Shown in pieces: positions 8,009 to 15,008 of a stretch of 20,727 bases of DNA. The position numbers were made by a program, and so were the translations under genes. Where the stretch lies: NCBI GenBank assembly GCA_022451835.1, contig JAKUNX010000017.1:1-20727 (forward strand), in the 5' to 3' direction. Source of the stretch: Candidatus Poseidoniaceae archaeon (GTDB taxonomy: Archaea > Thermoplasmatota > Poseidoniia > Poseidoniales > Poseidoniaceae). The notes below the pieces were generated by a model. The model searched no databases, had not been told where the DNA came from, and saw nothing but the letters and a program-made list of their open reading frames with translations. Position 1 is the first letter of the stretch. Each line of letters opens with the position of its first letter.

Positions 8009-8384
8009 CCAAGGCGATAATTTTTGGAAAGAAGCTGAATCACAAGGAACTATGCCTCAAGCAGATAATGTAATCAGTGGCGAGGTTCAACCAACACAAG
8101 AAATACCCCTAGGAGCATCGCATTTTGCTATGTTTCCTCAAACCAACGCTATATTGGCCTTAGTCTTAGCAATCGCTTCCTTTGCCTGCGGTGGTTTAAT
8201 AATGTCAATACCGGCATTACTTGTTGCGATTTCTGCTAAGAAAATTACTGATAATAACCCTACTCATCCAGATCGAGGTATTGCTAATGCAGCATATATT
8301 ACTGCCATCGTCAATATCTGTGTTTCTACATTACTTATATTGGCTTATACAGGGGTAATAATATTTTATTACACTGCCAGTTAA
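7998..8384 (+). CDS. DUF4190-like small membrane protein
   Basis: A 128-residue protein with a polar N-terminus (about 50 residues) and two long hydrophobic helices (about 52-78 and 98-125). The pattern ALVLAIASFACGGLIMS, IPALLVAISAKK, then D..IANAAYITAIVNI matches the DUF4190/TM2-like family of two-helix proteins (a short loop carrying Asp, followed by a G/A-rich second helix). The start is fixed by an ideal AGGAGG seven bases before the ATG. It overlaps the RHH gene by 11 bases and ends the SPFH operon. Its stop overlaps the stop of the convergent fasciclin gene (shared TTAA). Function unknown; probably part of the SPFH membrane complex. Confidence 0.8.
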   Translation: MNPDQGDNFWKEAESQGTMPQADNVISGEVQPTQEIPLGASHFAMFPQTNAILALVLAIASFACGGLIMSIPALLVAISAKKITDNNPTHPDRGIANAAYITAIVNICVSTLLILAYTGVIIFYYTAS

Positions 8385-9325
8385 TCTCTTTTTGAGATGA
8401 AAGCAGCAGCACCGATAAGTGCTGCAATTGAGGCAGTAGCAACAAATCCAGGAGTCGATTCAGATTTGTCACCTCTACTGGTATCGACTTTGTTAGCGTC
8501 AATACCAGTTCCAACGACAATTTCCCCTTTCATTCCCATTGTGATGTGAGGTTCACAAGCGTAATAGAATGTAGTATTCTCAGTGAACGTGTAGGAGAAA
8601 TCAACGGTTTCTTCAGCGGCGCCAGAATATACTCCACCAGCTAACCTTTCGTTACTGCCAATGTCGGCAATTTCTGCGACATTGTGTGGCATATCTGATT
8701 CAGTCCACTTCCAACATACTGTGTCTCCAACATTGATAGTTACAGAGTCTTTGTCGTAGGCATAACCAGAATTGTCTATGCCAATTGTTACATCACAATC
8801 ATCTACAGTTTCTTCAACAACAGGATCATCAGCAGGTGGCGTGAGTACTGTGTCGATAACGTGAATGATTCCATTACTTGCTTCGACATCAGCAGTGGTT
8901 ACGGTTGCTTCACCCACGGAAACTGTTTCGTCATTAACAGCAAAGGTCAGCAAATCACCATTTGCAGCTTCTGCAGTCATGCCATCAGTAACATTAGATG
9001 CATCGACAGCAGCACCAGAGATAACGTGGTAAAGTAAAATATCTCTTAGAGTTTCATTTTCAGATTCTGTATCAAAATCATCCAAATTTATGCCAGCGTC
9101 CTCAAATGCCTGGTCAGTTGGGGCAAATACGGTAAACGGACCATCGCCACTGAGGGTTATGTCGAGCTCGACATGGCTTAATGCAGCGACTAAAGCGTCG
9201 TGGGAACCAGTTCCGCTGGCCACCTCTACGATATTTTGCTGCTCGTCTTCATTCTGTGCCTGTACTACTGAAAGTGTTTGTATCAGGAAAATTAGTGCTA
9301 AACTGTAAGTCAAAATCTTGCTCAT
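8381..9325 (-). CDS. Secreted fasciclin (FAS1) - cupredoxin fusion with PGF-CTERM-like anchor
   Basis: A 314-residue exported protein. Signal peptide: residues 1-23 (ending VVQA). FAS1 domain: about 31-163, with FTVFAPTDQAF, LLYHVISG and NGIIHVIDTVL. Plastocyanin-like type 1 copper domain: about 177-272, with ligands His214 (MPHN), Cys257, His260 and Met265 in C..H....M. Two cysteines outside the copper site (177, 204) could pair. The end has S-TPGF (residues 290-294), a hydrophobic helix and a basic SKRD tail, the layout of PGF-CTERM signals processed by archaeosortase. It faces the outside of the cell and could carry electrons to the nearby oxidase (inference). The ATG lies 27 bases from a TATA box (9348-9356) with no ribosome binding site, so the transcript is probably leaderless. 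Confidence 0.9.
   Translation of the reverse strand: MSKILTYSLALIFLIQTLSVVQAQNEDEQQNIVEVASGTGSHDALVAALSHVELDITLSGDGPFTVFAPTDQAFEDAGINLDDFDTESENETLRDILLYHVISGAAVDASNVTDGMTAEAANGDLLTFAVNDETVSVGEATVTTADVEASNGIIHVIDTVLTPPADDPVVEETVDDCDVTIGIDNSGYAYDKDSVTINVGDTVCWKWTESDMPHNVAEIADIGSNERLAGGVYSGAAEETVDFSYTFTENTTFYYACEPHITMGMKGEIVVGTGIDANKVDTSRGDKSESTPGFVATASIAALIGAAAFISKRD
8384..8398. terminator. Possible bidirectional terminator hairpin between convergent genes
   Basis: ATCTC-TTTTT-GAGAT forms a five-base-pair stem with a T5 loop, right at the overlapping stop codons of two convergent genes. It is short and lies inside the fasciclin coding end (residues ISKRD), so it may be only chance. Confidence 0.2.
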
Positions 9326-9347
9326 GTTGCAATTTTCAAACGGCCCT

Positions 9348-9356
9348 CTTATAAAC
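9348..9356 (-). promoter_or_regulatory. TATA box of the fasciclin-cupredoxin gene
   Basis: GTTTATAAG on the minus strand, centred about 27 bases before the ATG at 9325. This spacing puts the transcription start at or next to the ATG, fitting a leaderless mRNA. Confidence 0.6.
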
Positions 9357-9367
9357 TACTGTAAATC

Positions 9368-9847
9368 TCATAATCTGTCCTCTTTGTTGATGTAAAACCT
9401 AAGTCGGTCTGCCATGCCATATAGCGATTCTACAACTCGCGTTTCTGGCTTTAAATTTTTCAATAAAACCGTTCTTGTTTCTTGCTCAACCAACATGTCA
9501 AAACTTTGCATTAGATTAGCAATCTTTCTTTGTAACCTACCTCCGGTTCTATCCCAATCCATCAACAAACATACCGACGAGCCGCCAGCATCTTCATTTC
9601 TAGTGCCGTATGTTTCGTACCAATGAGCGACAACTCGTTCAATTGTCCAACCGCGATTTAAAACCTCGATTGGCCCAGTAAATCCCAGAGCAATCAATGC
9701 CCGACGATCTCTAGGTCCTTCAACAATAATCGGCCAGTTATGTAATCGATTTCTACGCCTTGCTTCACCAATAGCTTGTCCAGCATTACCGAAGCGTAAC
9801 TCATAGTTTCCAAGCCCGCTACGATCATTACGATTTTGACCAGACAT
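9368..9847 (-). CDS. Small Toprim-domain protein (UPF0292-like)
   Basis: A 159-residue protein. Toprim hallmarks: the conserved Glu in PIIVEGPRDRRAL (Glu43), LGFTGPIEVLNRG (54-66), and the acidic LLMDWDRTGGRL (Asp97, Asp99). These residues bind Mg2+ in primases, topoisomerases and RNase M5. Stand-alone small Toprim proteins of 130-170 residues (UPF0292/COG1658-like) are common in archaea; some bacterial relatives (RNase M5) mature 5S rRNA, but the role here is not known. The N-terminal region is rich in Arg and Asn (NRNDRSG, ARRRNR), consistent with nucleic-acid binding. The ATG lies four bases after the DUF167 stop on the same strand, so the two are translated from one transcript. Confidence 0.82.
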   Translation of the reverse strand: MSGQNRNDRSGLGNYELRFGNAGQAIGEARRRNRLHNWPIIVEGPRDRRALIALGFTGPIEVLNRGWTIERVVAHWYETYGTRNEDAGGSSVCLLMDWDRTGGRLQRKIANLMQSFDMLVEQETRTVLLKNLKPETRVVESLYGMADRLRFYINKEDRL

Positions 9848-9851
9848 ATTA

Positions 9852-10166
9852 TCACTCTAAATTGTGCTTCAAAGCGGTTTTAATCAGTTGTTCATCATGG
9901 TTGGAGATTTTTATTTTCTTAGTTCTCGATTTTTGACCACTAATAATTTCAATATCTTGTTTTGGAACATTGAGAATTTCTGATATAACATAGATTAATG
10001 CATTATTTGCCTTGCCACCTTCAGCCCTAGCTTTTACCGCAATTCTAAGGCTCTTGGTCCATTGGTCATATTCAATTAACCCGGATTGTTTGGCACCAGG
10101 AACTACATGTATACTTAGCAGTGTTTCACCAAGTAGAGTAGTCTGCAAACAGTCGGTAAACCCCAC
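9852..10166 (-). CDS. DUF167/UPF0235 (YggU-like) family protein
   Basis: About 104 residues of the small DUF167 family: LLSIHVVPGAKQSGL (first strand and P.A....), LRIAVKARAEGGKANNALI (the conserved AP..GKAN motif, here RAEGGKAN), then a C-terminal GQKSRTKKI. Function unknown, although family members are conserved in bacteria, archaea and eukaryotes. The start is non-ATG. A GTG at 10166 lies about 24 bases from a TATA box (10186-10193), giving a leaderless message; a TTG at 10178 is also in frame but only ~12 bases from that box, which is too close. It is the first gene of a two-gene unit with the Toprim protein. Confidence 0.82.
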   Translation of the reverse strand: MGFTDCLQTTLLGETLLSIHVVPGAKQSGLIEYDQWTKSLRIAVKARAEGGKANNALIYVISEILNVPKQDIEIISGQKSRTKKIKISNHDEQLIKTALKHNLE

Positions 10167-10185
10167 AATTTCCGCCAAATTACGC

Positions 10186-10193
10186 TATAATTA
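10186..10193 (-). promoter_or_regulatory. TATA box of the DUF167-Toprim unit
   Basis: TAATTATA on the minus strand, centred about 24 bases before the GTG at 10166. It supports a leaderless GTG start over the more upstream TTG. Confidence 0.45.
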
Positions 10194-10231
10194 GGCACTC
10201 AATAAACTGTATGAAACTTAAGGTTCGGCGA

Positions 10232-10240
10232 TTTAATAAA
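10232..10240 (+). promoter_or_regulatory. TATA box candidate for the cytochrome oxidase operon
   Basis: TTTAATAAA about 52-60 bases before the COX2 TTG. A start near 10262 would leave a ~30-base leader holding the GAGGT ribosome binding site at 10276-10280. Confidence 0.4.
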
Positions 10241-10291
10241 ATGAAAACTAAGATTGATGTTGGTTGATTAAAAGTGAGGTACTGAGAGCCA

Positions 10292-11359
10292 TTGAATAAC
10301 GCGATAAAACATTTCGGCAAAGGCATCTTTTGGCAACCCTTAAGGGCTACTAGGGGGGCGGTCAAACAGGTCAAGTCTATGGTGGCAGACGATACCGTTT
10401 TTTCTGTACTCTACGATAAGTTTCTTTTTTGGAGTATTATAGTAGGTATAATCACTTTTGCGTGGTTGTTTTATGCCATGATTAGGTACCGAGCAAGCAT
10501 TGTTCCGGATACTACAGATTTGGACCACATAGTTGTTGGTTCATTTCCCGTAGACAGACACAATACCAAAGTCGAAGTTTTATTCTATGTTCTTCCTACA
10601 ATTATTGTCGTTTGGTTAGTTGTTCTTGCACTTGCATCCAATACAGCTGTTTGGGTAATACCAGATGATGATGAAGCATTCGATATCGAAGTAATCGGAC
10701 AACAGTGGTTTTGGGAATTTGAATACAAGGACGAATTAACTTGGCAAGATGATTCCAGAGTTTCCGGTATAGATGTTACTTGGAGCGATAGCAACCTTAC
10801 AATCCAGCATTCGTCAAATATGGATGCAGCCAATGTTACAGTCACTATTGATAGTGATTCTAACACCTATGCACTCAATACACTTCTTGGCTCGACTTTA
10901 ATAGACGCACAATTCAAGAAATTTTCTGCTTCTACGATTTCAATAGAAGATTCTGAAGGCAATGAACTCCATCGCTGGGGGCATATACCAATCAATCACA
11001 AACTTTCAACTGCCGCAGGAGATCATTTAGTTGTCCCATGTGACGATGAAGTAGTGCTAAACTTGTTCTCTCACACGTCTGATTACAGTGAATTAAACAG
11101 CACCTATTGGGGAGTTCAACACTCCTTTTGGCTACCTGAATGGGGCGTTAAAGAAGATTTAGTACCAGGTCTCGAGGGAGGTACTCTGATGTGGTTTATG
11201 CCAGATGACCCAGGAACTTTCAACATTCGCTGCGCAGAATACTGCGGATTAGACCACTCTAAGATGATCGGCTATGTGGACGTAGTTTCACCAATCGAAA
11301 ATGGCATTGATTACTGCGATGTAGATTCCGGTGTCAAGAAGCAAGGAGGATCTTATTGA
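10292..11359 (+). CDS. coxB: Cytochrome c oxidase subunit II (CuA)
   Basis: Two transmembrane helices (about residues 46-66 and 95-117) anchor an extracellular cupredoxin domain. The conserved aromatic electron-entry motif GQQWFWEFEY is at 136-145. CuA ligands are intact: His277 (HSFW), Cys314, Glu316, Cys318, His322 and Met325 in IRCAEYCGLDHSKM. Subunit II receives electrons and passes them to heme a in subunit I. At 355 residues it is longer than usual: about 80 extra residues lie between the WEF motif and the CuA site, and about ten residues precede the first CuA histidine (HTSDYSELNST). The start is a TTG with GAGGT 11 bases upstream. The stop overlaps the COX1 ATG by one base (TGATG), so translation is coupled. 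An aa3-type quinol oxidase lacking CuA is excluded by these ligands. Confidence 0.93.
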   Translation: MNNAIKHFGKGIFWQPLRATRGAVKQVKSMVADDTVFSVLYDKFLFWSIIVGIITFAWLFYAMIRYRASIVPDTTDLDHIVVGSFPVDRHNTKVEVLFYVLPTIIVVWLVVLALASNTAVWVIPDDDEAFDIEVIGQQWFWEFEYKDELTWQDDSRVSGIDVTWSDSNLTIQHSSNMDAANVTVTIDSDSNTYALNTLLGSTLIDAQFKKFSASTISIEDSEGNELHRWGHIPINHKLSTAAGDHLVVPCDDEVVLNLFSHTSDYSELNSTYWGVQHSFWLPEWGVKEDLVPGLEGGTLMWFMPDDPGTFNIRCAEYCGLDHSKMIGYVDVVSPIENGIDYCDVDSGVKKQGGSY

Positions 11360-13689
11360 TGCGTACCAGGACCATAGCCTTACTTTCCATAGTATTGCTT
11401 TCTTTAGTTATGGTACCACAATTTGATGCCGCTCCAGGCGGAATTGGCTCAGCAGGTGACAACGGCTGTTCATGCCACGGAGGCCCTTCTTCAGATACGG
11501 TTGTATCCGTTACAGGTTTGCCAGAGACCTACAATTCTAGTGAAACCTACATCTTTACTGTGACAGTAACAAATGATGTAATGTCATTGTATAATGACGG
11601 TAGTACCGAAGGTGCAGACCCATGGAACGAGCGATACGGTGGTTTCAGAATTTTAGCATCAAAGGGAACAGTTACTTCAGTTGACCCAACCCTAGCCCAA
11701 GAAATGGATGGCGGGCTAACTCACACCAGTGAAGGAAATGCGTTTAGAACATGGGATTTTGAATGGACAGCACCAGCAGACGATTCAAAATTTGTGGAAT
11801 TTACCATTTATGGTAATGCAGTAAATGGTGGCGATGGATTCAATGGCGATATGTGGAACAGTTTTGAGACCACAATAGCAGGTATTTCAGCTGGTGAGAT
11901 GGCACCAAGCGTTAGAGCACTAGTTCTATTACTAACTGCAGTCGGATTAGCATTAGGTCTAATTCTTCTTGCTGTAATGTGGGTTTACTATTCAAGATCA
12001 CCAGAAACTTTCAGCATCTATAACTTCTGGAGTTACCTCAAACCGTGGTTGACTACTACTGACCACAAAGAAGTAGGTATCATGTATTTCTTGTATGGTT
12101 TCTTCTTCTTCTTAGTTGGTGGATTCTTGGCGTTATTGTTTAGAATACAACTGGCCGTACCTGAGAACACCTTCCTTACAGAAACGGAATACAACTCATT
12201 CTTTACATTGCATGGAACAACTATGATTTTCCTTGCGGCTATGCCAATGATTGCTGGTTTCATGAACTATGTTTTGCCACTTCAAATCGGTGCAAAGGAC
12301 TTAGCCTTCCCAAGAATCAATGCTATGGGATTATGGTTACTAGTATTTTCAAGCCCACTAATCTACACAGGTATTTGGTCTGGTGAGGCTGCAGACATTA
12401 CTTGGGTTATGTATCCACCTTATTCCTCACTGACCGAAGCAAATCTCGGCGAAGGACTCTCTCAATATGGGTCTAATTTAGGTACCACGGCATTCATATC
12501 TGGTATGTTCATGCTTGGTGCATCATCAACACTTGGTGGAGTGAACTTCATCACCACAGTATTCACTATGCGTGCACCTGGTGTAACATGGATGAAAATG
12601 CCATTATTCACTTGGTCTGTTTTCGTTAGCGTTTTCATGCTGTATATGTCATTACCAGCATTAATAATCGGTCTTGTATTCTTATTGTTCGACCATACGA
12701 TAGGCACGGTATTCTTTACCAGTGGTGGCGATAGCCTATTGTTCCAGCACTTGTTTTGGTTCTTCGGCCATCCTGAGGTATATGTTGTAATTATTCCAGC
12801 GTTTGGTATTGTTTCTGAGGTACTAGCTACCAGTGCAAGAAGATCTATTTTCGGCTACAAATCTATGGTATTTGCAATGGCTGGCATCGGAGTTGTCGGA
12901 TTCATTGTGTGGGGCCACCACATGCTAACATCTGGTATGGACGCATTTTGGCGTGCTGCTTTCATGATTACGACGATGGCTGTGGCGATTCCAACGGGTG
13001 CTAAGATTTTCAATTGGTTGGCGACTATTTGGGGCGGAAGCCTTGTCATGAAAACTCACACACTGTGGGCGTTAGGATTCTTAGTAACATTCACACTTGG
13101 AGGAATATCTGGAATGTTCTTCCCAGTAGCCGGTCTCGACATACACTTCCATGATTCATATTTCGTAGTAGCTCACTTCCATTATGTGTTTATTGGTGGA
13201 ACTGTCTTTGGATTATTATCTGGAGTTTATTATTGGTATCCAAAGGTTACAGGGCGTAAACTCAATGAAAAACTTGGTTTGTGGCACTTCCTAATTGGTT
13301 TCTCATCTTACAATGCAGCATTCTGGCCAATGCATAAACTTGGAATTATGGGCATGCCAAGAAGAACACATTCTTATCTTGAGGAAACGGGCTTTGCTGA
13401 GTACAACATGGCAGTCAGTATCTTTGCTTTCATCTTTGGGATAAGCCAATTATTACTAGTCTGGAATATCTTTTCATCCGGCCGAAATGGCGAACCTGTT
13501 GGAAAAGATCCATGGGGTGGATGGTCACTTGAATGGTCGACCTCATCACCACCACCAACACCATCCTTCCACGATATTCCTACTCAAGGCGACATGAACG
13601 AATTGTATGGACATCATCATGACCATGGCGATAAGAAATCTGTGGCAGAGAAATTATGGAAAGCCAAACCAAAGGGGGCTGAAGAATGA
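11359..13689 (+). CDS. coxA: Cytochrome c oxidase subunit I fused to an N-terminal choice-of-anchor-V/Reeler-like domain
   Basis: A 776-residue heme-copper oxidase subunit, about 200 longer than usual. Residues 1-25 look like a signal peptide; 35-175 form an extracellular beta domain starting with NGCSCHGG (Cys37, Cys39, His40), typical of choice-of-anchor-V/Reeler-like domains. The oxidase core begins near 215. Heme a ligands are His285 and His608; heme a3 ligand His606; CuB ligands His471, His520 and His521; the His-Tyr crosslink partner Tyr475 and Glu473 (GHPEVY) mark an A1-type oxidase. Proton-channel residues: Asp314 (GAKDLAFPR), Thr546 and Lys549 (IPTGAK). The C-terminus is His-rich (GHHHDHGDKK, 751-760). 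It pumps protons while reducing O2. The start ATG at 11359 overlaps the COX2 stop; AGGAGG is nine bases upstream. Confidence 0.95.
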   Translation: MRTRTIALLSIVLLSLVMVPQFDAAPGGIGSAGDNGCSCHGGPSSDTVVSVTGLPETYNSSETYIFTVTVTNDVMSLYNDGSTEGADPWNERYGGFRILASKGTVTSVDPTLAQEMDGGLTHTSEGNAFRTWDFEWTAPADDSKFVEFTIYGNAVNGGDGFNGDMWNSFETTIAGISAGEMAPSVRALVLLLTAVGLALGLILLAVMWVYYSRSPETFSIYNFWSYLKPWLTTTDHKEVGIMYFLYGFFFFLVGGFLALLFRIQLAVPENTFLTETEYNSFFTLHGTTMIFLAAMPMIAGFMNYVLPLQIGAKDLAFPRINAMGLWLLVFSSPLIYTGIWSGEAADITWVMYPPYSSLTEANLGEGLSQYGSNLGTTAFISGMFMLGASSTLGGVNFITTVFTMRAPGVTWMKMPLFTWSVFVSVFMLYMSLPALIIGLVFLLFDHTIGTVFFTSGGDSLLFQHLFWFFGHPEVYVVIIPAFGIVSEVLATSARRSIFGYKSMVFAMAGIGVVGFIVWGHHMLTSGMDAFWRAAFMITTMAVAIPTGAKIFNWLATIWGGSLVMKTHTLWALGFLVTFTLGGISGMFFPVAGLDIHFHDSYFVVAHFHYVFIGGTVFGLLSGVYYWYPKVTGRKLNEKLGLWHFLIGFSSYNAAFWPMHKLGIMGMPRRTHSYLEETGFAEYNMAVSIFAFIFGISQLLLVWNIFSSGRNGEPVGKDPWGGWSLEWSTSSPPPTPSFHDIPTQGDMNELYGHHHDHGDKKSVAEKLWKAKPKGAEE

Positions 13690-14267
13690 GTGCTCACAAT
13701 AACCACGTGGATAATTCCATTTGGGGCCGAGCCATTTTGATGGCGGGGGCATTCCTGACAATTGGAATTATTGCTTTTGCTGCACTTGGACTTGGCGTAG
13801 GTAGTATCAAGCATGATACCTATGATGAAGCCAAGTATGCATACTATGACGCAATGGAAGACCCTACAGTCACTCAAGAAGAACTTGACCATCTTCATCA
13901 TGAAGAAATTGATGCGCATCTATCATACTTGACCTACTGGGTAGCCGGTCTTACAATTCTAATTATCAGTACAATCTATGCGATATTCTTAGGCATTGGT
14001 GGTTTTATCAATTCTATTCAGCCGCAAGAAGATCATGACGACCATGGCCATGACGATCATGACGACCACCATGATGAGCACCATGGTTCAGCATCACCGA
14101 TAATTTTCTGTTTTGGTGTACTATTATTCTTGATGGGATTCCCTGATTTTGTTGAAGCATTAAGACCGCTAATGTCCCAAGGAGGTACTTTTGTATTCGG
14201 AGATTTGGTTTTGAGCACTATCGGTCTAACCATCATTATGATTGGTGTTGCTAACTGGTGGCTTTAA
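13686..14267 (+). CDS. N-terminal part of COX3: extra two-TM/His-rich module plus COX3 helices 1-2, ending at an in-frame TAA
   Basis: 193 residues with four hydrophobic segments (about 16-38, 84-108, 137-156, 171-190). Residues 1-115 are an added module of two helices; residues 116-134 are a metal-binding-like His/Asp run (DHDDHGHDDHDDHHDEHH). From residue 136 on it matches the start of COX3: SP..F..G.LLFLMG, then STIGLTIIMIG and ANWW, as in the bovine protein's SPWPLTG, MIGLT and QWWRD. It therefore stops exactly in the loop after COX3 helix 2. The ATG overlaps the COX1 stop (ATGA), with AAGGGGG as ribosome binding site. The TAA is followed in the same frame by the rest of COX3. It may be one interrupted gene, a split gene or a readthrough case. 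I leave the symbol blank because its status is unclear. Confidence 0.85.
   Translation: MSAHNNHVDNSIWGRAILMAGAFLTIGIIAFAALGLGVGSIKHDTYDEAKYAYYDAMEDPTVTQEELDHLHHEEIDAHLSYLTYWVAGLTILIISTIYAIFLGIGGFINSIQPQEDHDDHGHDDHDDHHDEHHGSASPIIFCFGVLLFLMGFPDFVEALRPLMSQGGTFVFGDLVLSTIGLTIIMIGVANWWL
14265..14267 (+). other. In-frame TAA dividing COX3
   Basis: The stop follows ANWWL and precedes DLPFIGNGEQ in the same frame. It sits where other COX3 proteins read WWRD; one base change (G to T at 14265, Glu codon GAA to TAA, or similar) would restore one continuous frame from 13686 to 14999. No ATG, GTG or TTG occurs in this frame between 14268 and 14360. Confidence 0.8.
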
Positions 14268-14360
14268 GATTTACCTTTCATTGGCAATGGTGAGCAAATT
14301 GCAACCTCTGCACCATTTGAAGGTGAGCACATTAGAAAAGCTGGGCTTTGGGTATTCATA

Positions 14361-14999
14361 ATGTCTGAAGTAATGGTATTCGCGACATTCTTCTCATCAT
14401 ACCTTAGAGTGAGAACTGAATGGTGTACTAAGTGGGCCTTCGATGAAGGCAAGTGTTCCGTTGGGTCTACAGAAGGAGATATCGTGTTAACCGCTTCAGA
14501 TTACCTTCGACCTGGCGGTGCTGCCGGAACTGGTGATTTCTGGACTATGCTGCCAGGTGCAGTAAACACCTTTGCTTTGATTATCTCATCATATACCATT
14601 GTTCTAGCGTTAAAGACTGCGAAGTCAAAGGATTGGGAAGCACCAAAGGGCGTTTTGAGACATTTGTTACCAGATAAGAAGACAGCAGTTAGAAATTATC
14701 TAATCGCAACTCTCTTACTTGGTTCAATGTTTATTGTACTAAAGTTGGTTGAGTGGAGCCACCTTGTCGCAGAAGGCTTCACTGTCGGAACTGTCCAAGG
14801 TTCAATTTTCTATGTGGCAACTGGAGCACACGGTTTGCACGTATTCGCTGGTTTGCTAATTATGCTCTATTTGGTATTCAAGGCTGACACGATTGGCTAT
14901 GATGAAGATAATGGGCAAGGTATCGAGTATTTCGGTTTGTATTGGCACTTTGTTGATTTAGCTTGGGTAGTGATTTTCCCAGCATTCTATTTGTATTGA
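14361..14999 (+). CDS. coxC: C-terminal part of COX3 (helices 3-7), start unclear
   Basis: Clear cytochrome c oxidase subunit III: SEVMVFATFF (bovine SEVLFF with the proton-uptake Glu), VATGAHGLHVFAGL (HG.H), and the ending YFGLYWHFVDLAWVVIFPAFY. Counting from the ATG at 14361 there are 212 residues, but this ATG lies inside helix 3: KAGLWVFIM, needed for that helix, precedes it in the same open frame (14268-14360, 31 codons without a start codon) and no ribosome binding site is near 14361. Subunit III stabilises the CuB/heme a3 centre and binds lipids. The gene continues into COX4 (stop 14999, GAGGTGA, ATG 15009). Options: base-call error in the TAA, stop readthrough, rare ATT start (e.g. 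14280), or a truncated product. The 13686-14999 interval should be treated as one interrupted COX3. Confidence 0.8.
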   Translation: MSEVMVFATFFSSYLRVRTEWCTKWAFDEGKCSVGSTEGDIVLTASDYLRPGGAAGTGDFWTMLPGAVNTFALIISSYTIVLALKTAKSKDWEAPKGVLRHLLPDKKTAVRNYLIATLLLGSMFIVLKLVEWSHLVAEGFTVGTVQGSIFYVATGAHGLHVFAGLLIMLYLVFKADTIGYDEDNGQGIEYFGLYWHFVDLAWVVIFPAFYLY

Positions 15000-15008
15000 G
15001 GTGAGTTA

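Noticed and set aside
7856..8384. RHH gene as antitoxin of a toxin-antitoxin pair
   Set aside because: The following gene encodes a two-helix DUF4190-like membrane protein with no toxin features, and the preceding ones are SPFH-related; a regulator role is more likely.
11464..11482. Possible covalent heme site CSCH in the COX1 N-terminal domain
   Set aside because: The motif is C-x-C-H, not CXXCH, so covalent heme attachment cannot be claimed; it fits a choice-of-anchor-V-like domain better.
14286..14360. ATG at 14286 as start of the second COX3 part
   Set aside because: It is in another frame (ATG GTG AGC AAA) and runs into a TAA before 14365, so it cannot make COX3.
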